From assembly GCF_013363975.1 (NCBI RefSeq), contig NZ_JABWGN010000007.1:434001-498000 (forward strand): 64,000 nucleotides of DNA, given 5' to 3'. The translations under genes were made by a program, and so were the position numbers. The notes beneath the pieces were generated by a model. It worked only from the letters and a program-made list of their open reading frames with translations, was not told where the DNA came from and did not search any database. This DNA is from Nonomuraea montanisoli (GTDB lineage Bacteria; Actinomycetota; Actinomycetes; Streptosporangiales; Streptosporangiaceae). This document shows positions 25,853-34,184 of the stretch, piece by piece (positions within the stretch are counted from its first letter, which is position 1; each line of letters opens with the position of its first letter).

Positions 25853-26692
25853 GTGAAAGGTCGTGAAGTTAGGTCGGCGGCGCGAAGGAGCGACACCATT
25901 CCGGCGGATCCCTTCCTCACGACCGATCCCCCGGCGCGGGTGCGCGTCGGAGCGGTCCACGTCCTGGCCCTCACCGAGGCCGCCGTCGCCGAGCACGTCG
26001 CCCGCGCGTGGGCGGCCGGTCGAGGCGGCGCGATCGTCACCGCCAATGTGGACATCGTCCGGGCCGCCACCCGCGACCCCTCCCTGGCCGAGCTGGTCGC
26101 CGGCTCCGAGCTGGTGGTCGCCGACGGCATGCCCGTGGTGTGGGCCGGCCGCCTGGCCGGGACCGCCATCCCCGAGCGGGTCACCGGCGCCTCGCTCGTC
26201 CACACCCTGTCCGCGCGGGCCGCGCGCGCCGGCCGTTCCGTCTACCTGCTGGGCGGTGACCCCGGCGTCCCCGAGACCGCCGCGCGGGCGCTCAAGGCGC
26301 GCAGCCCAGGTCTGCGGATCGCCGGCGCCCTCTCCCCGCCGTACGGCTTCGACGCCGATCCCGAGGCGTACCGCGAGGTGACCGGGCAGGTGGTCGCCGC
26401 CCGCCCCGGCCTCGTGCTCGTCGGCCTCGGCTTCCCCAAGCAGGAACGGCTCATCCGCGACCTGCGCCCGGACCTGCCCGCCGCCTGGTTCCTCGGCTGC
26501 GGCGCGGGCATCCCCATGGCCGCCGGCCAGTTCAGCCGCGCCCCGCGCGCCCTGCAGCGCGCGGGCGGCGAGTGGCTGCACCGCCTCGCGCTGGAGCCGC
26601 GCCGCCTGGCCCGCCGCTATCTCCGGGACGACGCCCCCTTCGCCCTCGCGCTGCTCGCCGGCGCCCTGCTCAGCCGGTTCCGACACTCCTGA
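25853..26692 (+). CDS. WecG/TagA/CpsF family glycosyltransferase
   Basis: The family (GT26) transfers ManNAc, ManNAcA or related sugars to a lipid-linked acceptor. Visible family motifs: VTANVDIVRAA, ADGMPVVWAGR, VYLLGGDPGVPE and LVGLGFPKQERLI. The start is uncertain. GTG 25853 (279 residues) lacks a ribosome binding site and lies in the promoter-like stretch. An in-frame ATT at 25898 has GAAGGAG seven bases upstream. GTG 25940 lies at the domain edge. Followed by a GT fusion 30 bases on. Probably makes the second linkage of the repeat or linker unit. Confidence 0.85.
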   Translation: MKGREVRSAARRSDTIPADPFLTTDPPARVRVGAVHVLALTEAAVAEHVARAWAAGRGGAIVTANVDIVRAATRDPSLAELVAGSELVVADGMPVVWAGRLAGTAIPERVTGASLVHTLSARAARAGRSVYLLGGDPGVPETAARALKARSPGLRIAGALSPPYGFDADPEAYREVTGQVVAARPGLVLVGLGFPKQERLIRDLRPDLPAAWFLGCGAGIPMAAGQFSRAPRALQRAGGEWLHRLALEPRRLARRYLRDDAPFALALLAGALLSRFRHS

Positions 26693-26722
26693 GTCCCGAC
26701 GCTCCCGAGAGGCCGTGCCCGC

Positions 26723-28768
26723 ATGCTCGCGATAGTGATCGTCACCTACTTCAGTGAGCGGGTCGTGGGCGACTGCCTGCGCTCGCTGGCCGCCGCCGGC
26801 GCGGGCGAGGCCCGGGTGGTCGTGGTGGACAACGACTCGGCCGACGCGACCCTCGACCGCGCCCGCGAGGCGCTGCCCACCGTCGAGATCGTCTCCACAG
26901 GCCGCAACGCCGGCTTCGCCGCCGCCGTGAACGCCGGGATCGCCGCCGCCCCCGGTTGCGACGTGCTCGTGCTCAACCCCGACATCCGGCTCGCCCCCGG
27001 CGCCCTCACGGCGCTGCGCGAGGCGCTGGCCGAGCCCGGCACCGGCATCACGGTGCCGCGCCTCACCGACGACTCCGGCCACCGGCACCTCTCGCTGCGG
27101 CGCCGCCCCACCGTGGCGCGGGCGCTCGGCGAGGCACTGCTCGGCGGCCACCGCGCCGGACGCGTCCCCGCCCTGGGCGAGCTGGTCGTCGCCGCCGAGG
27201 CGTACGAGCGGCCCGGCACGCACGACTGGGCGACCGGGGCCGCCTGGCTGGTCTCCCGCCGGTGCCTCGACGCCACGGGCCCGCTCGACGAGCGCTACTT
27301 CCTGTACTCCGAGGAGACGGAGTACATGCTGCGCGCCGGCGACCGCGGCTTCGCCGTCCGCTACGTGCCGACCGCCCTCGCCGTCCACCTGGGCGGCGAG
27401 CAGTCCACCTCCAGCCGCCTGTGGGCCCTGTCCGCGGCCAACCGGGTCAGGCTCCACCGCCAGCTCCACGGCCGGCCCCGCGCCCTGCTCATGCGCCTGG
27501 CCGTCACCCTCAACGAGGCGCTGCGCGCCGCCAGCCGCGGCCGGCCCGGGGGAGAGCGCCACCGGGCCGCCCTGCGCGCCCTGTGGCCCCTGCCGCGCTG
27601 GCCCCAGGAGACCGCGCAGCCGGCGCCCGGCTACGTCTGCTTCTCCGCCCAGGACTGGTGGTACCACAACCAGGCGCACTCCGACTTCCAGCTCATGCGC
27701 TCGATCGCCGCCCACCGCGAGGTGCTCGTGGTCAACAGCATCGGCATGCGCATGCCCGCCCCCGGCAGGTCCACCCAGGTCGTCCGCCGGATCGCGCGCA
27801 AGCTGCGCAGCGTCGCCAAGCTCGTGCGCGAGCCGCTGCCCGGCTTCCACGTCATGTCGCCGCTGCCGCTGCCGTTCTACGGCTCGCCCCTGCTCCGCGC
27901 CCTGAACGCGGCGCTCGTCCGGGCCCAGGTGCGGGCCGTGTGCCGGGCGCTCGGCATGCGCCGCCCCGCCGTCGTCGTCACCATCCCCACCGCCTGGGAC
28001 GTGGTGCGCCCCATGGCCAGGCGGTCGCTGGTGTTCAACCGCTCCGACCGGCACTCGGCGTTCCCCGAGGCCGACGCCGCCACCATCGGTGCGATGGAAC
28101 GCGCCCTGCTCGCCCGCGCCGACCGCGTCGTCTACGTCAGCCGCGCCCTCATGGCCGAGGAACGCCCCCTCACCGGCGACCGGGCGCACTTCCTCGACCA
28201 CGGCGTGGACCCGCGCCACTTCACCCGGACCGCCGACCTGCCGCCCGACCTGGCCGCCGTCCCGGGGCCCAGGATCGGCTTCTTCGGCGCCCTGGACGAC
28301 TTCGTCGTGGACTTCGAGCTGCTCGAACGCCTCGCCGTCGAGCTGCCGGAGGCGTCGCTGGTGCTCGTCGGCGACTCCACCGCGCCCATGGAGCGGCTGA
28401 CGAAGTACCCCAACGTCCACTGGCTCGGCTTCCGGCCCTACGAGCGGATCCCCGCGTACGGGTCGGGCTTCGACGTGGCGATCATGCCGTGGCGGGACAA
28501 CGCCTGGATCCGCCACGCCAACCCGATCAAGCTCAAGGAGTACCTCGCGCTCGGCCTGCCCGTCGTCAGCACCGAGTTCGCCGAGCTGGCCGCGTACACC
28601 GGCCTGGTCAGGAGCGCCGCCACCCACGCCGCGTTCGTCGAGGCCGTCCGGCTCACCCTCGACACGGGCGGCCCGGCGACGCCCGAGGAGCTGCGCGCGT
28701 CCGTGCGGGACGCCTCCTGGTCCGCCCGCGCCCGCGAGCTCATGGCGCTGGCCGAGGGCGAGCGCTGA
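26723..28768 (+). CDS. Two-domain glycosyltransferase, GT2 fused to GT4-like
   Basis: 681 residues. Residues 1-240 form a GT2 (rhamnosyltransferase-like) domain: IVIVTYFSERVV, VVDNDSADAT, LNPDIRL and YFLYSEETEYMLRA. Residues about 315-680 form a GT-B fold: HVMSPLPLPFYGSPL, PRIGFFGALDDFVVDF, WLGFRPYERIPAYGSGFDV and the donor-site NPIKLKEYLALGLPVVST. It could add two sugars in succession at the inner membrane face. No signal peptide. Its stop overlaps the ATG of the next gene (TGATG). Confidence 0.87.
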   Translation: MLAIVIVTYFSERVVGDCLRSLAAAGAGEARVVVVDNDSADATLDRAREALPTVEIVSTGRNAGFAAAVNAGIAAAPGCDVLVLNPDIRLAPGALTALREALAEPGTGITVPRLTDDSGHRHLSLRRRPTVARALGEALLGGHRAGRVPALGELVVAAEAYERPGTHDWATGAAWLVSRRCLDATGPLDERYFLYSEETEYMLRAGDRGFAVRYVPTALAVHLGGEQSTSSRLWALSAANRVRLHRQLHGRPRALLMRLAVTLNEALRAASRGRPGGERHRAALRALWPLPRWPQETAQPAPGYVCFSAQDWWYHNQAHSDFQLMRSIAAHREVLVVNSIGMRMPAPGRSTQVVRRIARKLRSVAKLVREPLPGFHVMSPLPLPFYGSPLLRALNAALVRAQVRAVCRALGMRRPAVVVTIPTAWDVVRPMARRSLVFNRSDRHSAFPEADAATIGAMERALLARADRVVYVSRALMAEERPLTGDRAHFLDHGVDPRHFTRTADLPPDLAAVPGPRIGFFGALDDFVVDFELLERLAVELPEASLVLVGDSTAPMERLTKYPNVHWLGFRPYERIPAYGSGFDVAIMPWRDNAWIRHANPIKLKEYLALGLPVVSTEFAELAAYTGLVRSAATHAAFVEAVRLTLDTGGPATPEELRASVRDASWSARARELMALAEGER

Positions 28769-30096
28769 TGCGGGTCCCCCGCCCCCTCCTCGTCGCGCTG
28801 GTCCTCCTCACCGCGGCGGCCCTGGTGTGGGTGGTGCTCGACCTGCGCCGCGCCGGGTCCGGGCCGCGCGGGACAGCGTCCCCCGGCCCGGCCACCTCCG
28901 CCCCGGCCCTCGCGCCCGTCGACTGGGAGGGCGGCCCCGCCTACTACGCGCGCTTCCCCGCCACCGCCGCCGCCGGCTGGACCGACCCGTCGTTCTTCCC
29001 CGTCGGCGTCTGGTACGAGTCCGTCATCACCCAGGACGACGTGGACAAGGACCGCGAGGCCGGCATCAACACCTACGTCGAGCTGACCGAGACCAGCGAC
29101 ATGGCGCTGATCAGGAAGAACGGCATGTTCGCCATCACCGGTAAACCGATCGCCGGGTACGGTCCCGAGACCGTCGCCTGGCTCGTCACCGACGAGGCCG
29201 ACATGTGGGCCGGCCCCGGCGACGACGGCTGGACCGGCAACTTCCCCGGCCAGGGCCCCCTGTGCGTCCCCGACGACCCGCACAAGGAACGCTGCGGCTA
29301 CACCGTGATGAAGACCCTCAAGGACCGCCTGCCCAAGAACGACGGCCGCCCCCACTACGCCAACTTCGGCAAAGGCGTCATGATCTGGCAGAACGACCGG
29401 CAGGCCGGCAGGTTCGTCAACGACTACACCGACCTCGTCTCCCTCGACGTCTACTGGTACACCAGCTACTACGCCTGCCTGGACGCCCAGAACTCGCTGA
29501 AGTTCCGCGCCGACCAGTGCGCCAGGGCCGCCAACTACGGGCTGCTCATCGACCGCCAGCGCAAGCTCGACGCCCTCGACGGCAAGCGGCAGCCCATCTA
29601 CGCCTTCGTCGAGGTCGGCCGGCCCGCGCCCGAGGACCGGCAGGCGATCGGTCCCGCCCAGCTCAAGGGCGCCGTCATGAGCTCACTCATCCACGGCGCC
29701 CGCGGCGTCGTCTACTTCAACCACAGCTTCGGCGGCCAGTGCCAGAGCCAGCACGTCCTGCGCGACGCCTGCGGGGCGGCCACCAGGCCCGCCGTCGCCG
29801 AGGTCAACAGGCAGATCAAGGAGCTGGCCCCCGTCCTCAACACCCAGTCGCTCCAGCACGACTTCGGCAAGGGCATCGACACCATGCTCAAGCGGTACGG
29901 CGGCGCCTCCTACCTGTTCGCCATGCCCGGCGCCGACGGGGGACCCGGCCCGTACACCTTCACGCTGCCCCCCGGCGTCCCGGCCGGGCAGGTCGAGGCG
30001 CTCTACGAGAACCGGCGGATCCCCGTCACCGGCGGCGCCTTCACCGACTCCTTCGCCGAGGAGAGCACCTACCACATCTACAAGATCACACCCTGA
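28768..30096 (+). CDS. Secreted or membrane-anchored glycoside-hydrolase-like protein
   Basis: 442 residues. An N-terminal hydrophobic helix (PLLVALVLLTAAALVWVVLD, about 6-25) is followed by a Pro/Ala/Ser-rich linker and a domain whose pieces (FFPVGVWYES, GINTYVELTE, WLVTDEADMW, YTDLVSLDVYWYTSYY, IYAFVEVGRP, GARGVVYFNHSFGG) read like a TIM-barrel hydrolase of the GH42/GH5 clan. The Glu in DEAD and the Glu in FVEVG are catalytic candidates. Translationally coupled to the GT fusion, so it probably trims or edits the exported glycan. Family number not assigned. Confidence 0.7.
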   Translation: MRVPRPLLVALVLLTAAALVWVVLDLRRAGSGPRGTASPGPATSAPALAPVDWEGGPAYYARFPATAAAGWTDPSFFPVGVWYESVITQDDVDKDREAGINTYVELTETSDMALIRKNGMFAITGKPIAGYGPETVAWLVTDEADMWAGPGDDGWTGNFPGQGPLCVPDDPHKERCGYTVMKTLKDRLPKNDGRPHYANFGKGVMIWQNDRQAGRFVNDYTDLVSLDVYWYTSYYACLDAQNSLKFRADQCARAANYGLLIDRQRKLDALDGKRQPIYAFVEVGRPAPEDRQAIGPAQLKGAVMSSLIHGARGVVYFNHSFGGQCQSQHVLRDACGAATRPAVAEVNRQIKELAPVLNTQSLQHDFGKGIDTMLKRYGGASYLFAMPGADGGPGPYTFTLPPGVPAGQVEALYENRRIPVTGGAFTDSFAEESTYHIYKITP

Positions 30097-30974
30097 CGGG
30101 CGGCGTACCAGGCGACCGTCCGCCGCAGGCCCTCCTCCAGCCCGACCCGCGCCTCCCAGCCGAGCAGCTCCCGCGCCGGCCCCGTCTCGGCCGACTGCGG
30201 CACGTCCAGCGGCCGGTCCGCCACCGCGCCGAACCGCGGCCCGCCGCCGGCCCCGACGATCCGGTAGAGCAGCTCCACCACCTCCCGGACCGACGCCCGC
30301 ACCCCCGTGCCCACGTCGACCGCGTGCCCGACGGCCCGCCCGCCCGCGCCCGCCGCGGCGAACGCCTCCACCACGTCGTCCACGTACACCCAGTCGGCCA
30401 CCTTCGCGCCGCTGGTCAGCCGCGGCTCCTCGCCCCGCAGCAGCGACAGCGTCACGTACGGCACCAGCTTCGCCTCGTCACGCTGGCCCGGCCCGTACAC
30501 CATCGTCGGCCGCACGATCGTGCACGGCACCCCCCACAGCCGGTGGAACAGGTCCGCGTACCCCGAGGCCGCCGCCTTGGCCATCGCGTAAGGCGACGGC
30601 GGCGCCGCGTGCCCGTTGCCCGGCCGCGGCTCCTCGCTCGACCCCGCCAGCACCACCCGGCTCCCCGACCGGGCCGCCGCCGCCAGCACGTTCACCGTGC
30701 TCGTCAGGTTGCCCGTCAGCGTCGGCAGCACCACGCCCATCTCGCGGGCGCCGTCCACCTCGCCCGCCAGGTGGTGGACCACCTCCGGCCGGACGGCGGC
30801 AAACAGCTCCTCCACCGCCCGCGCGTCGCGCAGGTCCACCTGGTGCCACACCACGCCCGGCGCCTCCGGCCGCGGCGAACGGCTCACCCCGTGCGCCTCG
30901 CCCGCCGCCCCGAGCCGCCGCAGCAGGTGTGAGCCGATGAAGCCGGTGGCGCCCGTCACCAGTGAGCCCGACAT
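30078..30974 (-). CDS. NAD-dependent epimerase/dehydratase (SDR)
   Basis: 298 residues. Rossmann motif VTGATGFIGSH (6-16), Tyr and Lys of the active site in SPYAMAKAA, IVRPTMVYGPGQ, and the WVYVDDVVEAF segment typical of GDP-mannose and UDP-sugar SDRs. Cytoplasmic sugar-nucleotide enzyme; substrate unknown. Convergent overlap of 19 bases with the upstream hydrolase gene. Confidence 0.85.
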   Translation of the reverse strand: MSGSLVTGATGFIGSHLLRRLGAAGEAHGVSRSPRPEAPGVVWHQVDLRDARAVEELFAAVRPEVVHHLAGEVDGAREMGVVLPTLTGNLTSTVNVLAAAARSGSRVVLAGSSEEPRPGNGHAAPPSPYAMAKAAASGYADLFHRLWGVPCTIVRPTMVYGPGQRDEAKLVPYVTLSLLRGEEPRLTSGAKVADWVYVDDVVEAFAAAGAGGRAVGHAVDVGTGVRASVREVVELLYRIVGAGGGPRFGAVADRPLDVPQSAETGPARELLGWEARVGLEEGLRRTVAWYAARQGVIL

Positions 30975-31007
30975 GACATCCCCCGATAGGTTGTCCGGAC
31001 ATGACGA

Positions 31008-31032
31008 AGGGGGCGGCTCCTCGCCGCCCCCT
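31008..31032 (-). terminator. Hairpin terminator downstream of the SDR start, between SDR and korB
   Basis: A perfect 10-base stem (AGGGGGCGGC / GCCGCCCCCT) with a five-base loop. No U tract follows, as often in actinomycetes. It lies 12 bases past the korB stop on the reverse strand and should end korAB transcription before the next reverse-strand gene. Confidence 0.7.
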
Positions 31033-31043
31033 CACTGTCGCCC

Positions 31044-32090
31044 CTAACCGATGCGCCAGGTGTCGCCGCCCATCAGCAGGTCGGACAGATCGCCCGGCCC
31101 CTGCTGCGCCACGGCCTCCTCGAGCTGCTCGGCCATGAGCACGTCGTACGCCGGCCGGTCCACCTGGCGGAAGATGCCGATCGGCACGTGCTCGAACGCC
31201 GGCTCGTCCAGCCGCGACAGCGCGAACGCCAGCGACGGGTCGGGCGAGTGCGCGTCGTGGACGAGGATCCGCTCGGCCGCGACGTCGGCCCGCGGCACCA
31301 CCGCGATGCGGCCGTCGTCGCCCCGCACGACCGCCTTGGACGCCGACACGATCGGCTGCCCGTGCTCCAGCCGCAGCGTGATGTCGTCGCGGACCTCGGG
31401 GTCCTTCAGCGGCTCGAAGGCGTTGTCGTTGAAGATGTTGCAGTTCTGGTAGATCTCCACCAGCGACGTGCCGCGGTGGGCGGTCGCCTCGCGCAGCACC
31501 GACTGCAGGTGCTTGCGGTCGGAGTCGATGGTGCGGGCCACGAACGACGCCTCGGCGCCGAGGGCCAGCGAGATCGGGTTGAACGGCTTGTCCAGCGACC
31601 CCATCGGCGTCGACTTGGTGATCTTGCCGACCTCGGAGGTCGGGGAGTACTGCCCCTTCGTCAGGCCGTAGATCCTGTTGTTGAACAGCAGGATGTTGAG
31701 GTTGACGTTGCGGCGCAGCGCGTGGATCAGGTGGTTGCCGCCGATCGACAGCGCGTCGCCGTCACCCGTGATCACCCACACGCTGAGGTCCGGCCGGCTC
31801 GCGGCCAGGCCCGTCGCGATCGCCGGCGCGCGGCCGTGGATCGAGTGGAAGCCGTAGGTGTCGAGGTAGTACGGGAAGCGCGAGGAGCAGCCGATGCCCG
31901 AGACGAACACGATGTTCTCGCGCCGCAGCCCCAGCTCCGGCAGGAAGCTCTGCACCGCGGCCAGGATCGCGTAGTCACCGCAGCCGGGGCACCAGCGGAC
32001 CTCCTGGTCGGACTTGAAGTCCTTCAGGGTCTGCTTGGCGTCGGTCTTGGGGACGAGGGACAGGCCCTTCCCGTTGAGCAGCTCAGTCAC
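31044..32090 (-). CDS. korB: 2-oxoacid:ferredoxin oxidoreductase, beta subunit
   Basis: 348 residues. The N-terminal WCPGCGDYAILAAVQ and the thiamine-pyrophosphate motif GDGDALSIGGNHLIHALRRN match the beta subunit of 2-oxoglutarate:ferredoxin oxidoreductase. With KorA it oxidatively decarboxylates 2-oxoglutarate to succinyl-CoA and reduces ferredoxin. Its start overlaps the korA 3' end by eight bases, typical of the korAB operon. The reduced ferredoxin could serve the nearby NADH-dehydrogenase-like complex that lacks NuoEFG; this is inference. Confidence 0.92.
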   Translation of the reverse strand: MTELLNGKGLSLVPKTDAKQTLKDFKSDQEVRWCPGCGDYAILAAVQSFLPELGLRRENIVFVSGIGCSSRFPYYLDTYGFHSIHGRAPAIATGLAASRPDLSVWVITGDGDALSIGGNHLIHALRRNVNLNILLFNNRIYGLTKGQYSPTSEVGKITKSTPMGSLDKPFNPISLALGAEASFVARTIDSDRKHLQSVLREATAHRGTSLVEIYQNCNIFNDNAFEPLKDPEVRDDITLRLEHGQPIVSASKAVVRGDDGRIAVVPRADVAAERILVHDAHSPDPSLAFALSRLDEPAFEHVPIGIFRQVDRPAYDVLMAEQLEEAVAQQGPGDLSDLLMGGDTWRIG

Positions 32091-33927
32091 TGTCGATCAC
32101 GTCCTGGATCACCCCGGCCAGCTCCTCGGCCTTGAACGGCAGGCCGCGCACCCGGTTGTAGCTGATGATGTCGACGAGGTAGCGGGCCCGCAGCAGGAGC
32201 GCGAGCTGGCCGAGGTTGATCTCGGGCAGCAGCACCTTGTCGTAGCCCTTGAGGACCTCGCCGGTGTTGGCCGGCAGCGGGTTGAGGTGGCGCAGGTGGG
32301 CCTGCGCGACCTTGCCGCCGGACTTCCTGATCCGCCGCACCGCCGCCGCGATCGGTCCGTACGTCGAGCCCCAGCCGAGCACGAGCACCCGGGCGTCGCC
32401 GTCGGGGTCGTCCACCTCCAGGTCGGGCACGTCGATCCCGGCGATCTTGGCCGCGCGCGTCCGGACCATCAGGTCGTGGTTGTCGGGGTCGTAGGAGATG
32501 TTGCCCGTGCCGTCGGCCTTCTCGATGCCGCCGATGCGGTGTTCGAGACCCGCCGTGCCGGGGATCGCCCACGGACGCGCCAGCGTCTCCTCGTCGCGCT
32601 TGAACGGCAGGAACGCGCCGTCCTCGCCGTTGGGCTCGGTCGTGAACGCCTGCGAGATGTCGGGCAGCTCGGAGATCTCCGGCAGCCGCCACGGCTCGGA
32701 GCCGTTGGCGAGGTAGCCGTCGGACAGCAGCATGACCGGCGTGCGGTACTTCACCGCGATCCGGGCCGCCTCGATCGCCGCGTCGAAGCAGTCGCTCGGC
32801 GACATCGGCGCCACGACCGGCACCGGCGACTCGCCGTTGCGGCCGTACATCGCCATCAGCAGGTCGGTCTGCTCGGTCTTGGTCGGCATGCCGGTGCTCG
32901 GACCGGCCCGCTGCACGTCCACGATGATCAGCGGCAGCTCGGTGGTGACCCCGAGTCCCACGGTCTCGGCCTTGAGCGCCACACCCGGGCCCGAGGTCGT
33001 CGTCACGCCCAGCGCGCCGCCGAACGCCGCGCCCAGCGCCGCGCCGACGCCCGCGATCTCGTCCTCGGCCTGGAAGGTCCGCACGCCGAACCGCTTGTGC
33101 TTCGACAGCTCGTGCAGGATGTCGCTGGCCGGCGTGATCGGGTACGAGCCGAGGAACAGCGGCAGCTTCGCCTGCACCGAGGCGGCGATCAGGCCGTAGG
33201 CCAGCGCCTGGTTGCCGGAGATGTTGCGGTAGACGCCCGGGGCCAGCCGGGCCGGCTTGACCTCGTACGACACCGAGAACGACTCGGTCGTCTCGCCGTA
33301 GTTCCAGCCCGCCTGGAAGGCGGCGATGTTGGCCTTGGCGATCTCGGGCTTCTTGGCGAACTTCTGCTGCAGGAACGTGATCGTGTGCTCGATCGGCCGG
33401 TGGTAGAGCCACGACAGCAGGCCGAGGGCGAACATGTTCTTCGAGCGCTCGGCGTCCTTCTTCGACAGGTCGAAGCCCTCCAGGGCCTTGACCGTCAGCG
33501 ACGTCAGCGGAACCGCGTGGACCCGCCACTCCGCGAGGGTGTCGTCCTCCAGCGGGTTGGTCTCGTAGCCGACCTTCTGCAGGTTGCGCTTGGTGAACTC
33601 GTCGGTGTTGACGATGATGTCCGCGCCCCGGGGCAGGTCGCCCAGGTTGGCCTTCAGCGCCGCCGGGTTCATCGCGACGAGCACGTTCGGCGCGTCGCCG
33701 GGCGTGAGGATGTCGTGATCGGCGAAGTGCAGCTGGAAGCTGGACACGCCGGGCAGGGTGCCGGCGGGCGCGCGGATCTCGGCCGGGAAGTTGGGCAGCG
33801 TGGACAGGTCGTTGCCGAACTCCGCCGTGCCGGCGGTGAAGCGGTCACCGGTGAGCTGCATGCCGTCGCCGGAGTCGCCGGCGAAGCGGATGATCACGCG
33901 GTCGAGTTGCTGGACCTGCTTCGTCAC
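32083..33927 (-). CDS. korA: 2-oxoacid:ferredoxin oxidoreductase, fused gamma-alpha subunit
   Basis: 614 residues. The gamma domain comes first (RFAGDSGDGMQLTGDRF, about 13-29). The alpha domain follows (SGNQALAYGLIAA, GSYPITPASDILHELS, and GPGVALKAETVGLG with the pyrimidine-binding region). The order gamma-alpha in one chain is the usual KorA layout of actinobacteria. Aerobic actinomycetes use KorAB as part of the TCA cycle. Operon with korB, same strand. Confidence 0.93.
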   Translation of the reverse strand: MTKQVQQLDRVIIRFAGDSGDGMQLTGDRFTAGTAEFGNDLSTLPNFPAEIRAPAGTLPGVSSFQLHFADHDILTPGDAPNVLVAMNPAALKANLGDLPRGADIIVNTDEFTKRNLQKVGYETNPLEDDTLAEWRVHAVPLTSLTVKALEGFDLSKKDAERSKNMFALGLLSWLYHRPIEHTITFLQQKFAKKPEIAKANIAAFQAGWNYGETTESFSVSYEVKPARLAPGVYRNISGNQALAYGLIAASVQAKLPLFLGSYPITPASDILHELSKHKRFGVRTFQAEDEIAGVGAALGAAFGGALGVTTTSGPGVALKAETVGLGVTTELPLIIVDVQRAGPSTGMPTKTEQTDLLMAMYGRNGESPVPVVAPMSPSDCFDAAIEAARIAVKYRTPVMLLSDGYLANGSEPWRLPEISELPDISQAFTTEPNGEDGAFLPFKRDEETLARPWAIPGTAGLEHRIGGIEKADGTGNISYDPDNHDLMVRTRAAKIAGIDVPDLEVDDPDGDARVLVLGWGSTYGPIAAAVRRIRKSGGKVAQAHLRHLNPLPANTGEVLKGYDKVLLPEINLGQLALLLRARYLVDIISYNRVRGLPFKAEELAGVIQDVIDSD

Positions 33928-34184
33928 AGCTCAGTCCTCCTCGACGCGCCAATGCGCGGTCGCTTGGGGCGCGTTCTCAGTTCCATGCTAGATCCTCGCG
34001 AGGTTCAACACGTTTCCTCAGCGCATAACGCGGGTAAACGCGGTGGGATTCAGGGGGAGGTTGTTGAACCGCTAGGGGTGACACAGTGCCGACGCGAGCC
34101 TGCCGAGGTCGAGGTGCAGGCGGGCGAAGAGGACTGTTCGGGTCACGAGGGCCAACTATACGTGGCCCATGGGGGTGCGCCGCC
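33928..34184. promoter_or_regulatory. korA upstream region with distant inverted repeat
   Basis: 257 bases between the korA start and the stop of the deacetylase gene. GGTTCAAC (34002-34009) and GTTGAACC (34063-34070) are exact reverse complements 53 bases apart. Candidate regulator site or long hairpin; no other clear promoter elements. Confidence 0.35.

Noticed and set aside
25637..28627. Upstream extension of the second rmlC ORF to 1179 codons on the reverse strand
   Set aside because: The open frame runs antisense through two glycosyltransferase genes; only the last 182 codons match RmlC.
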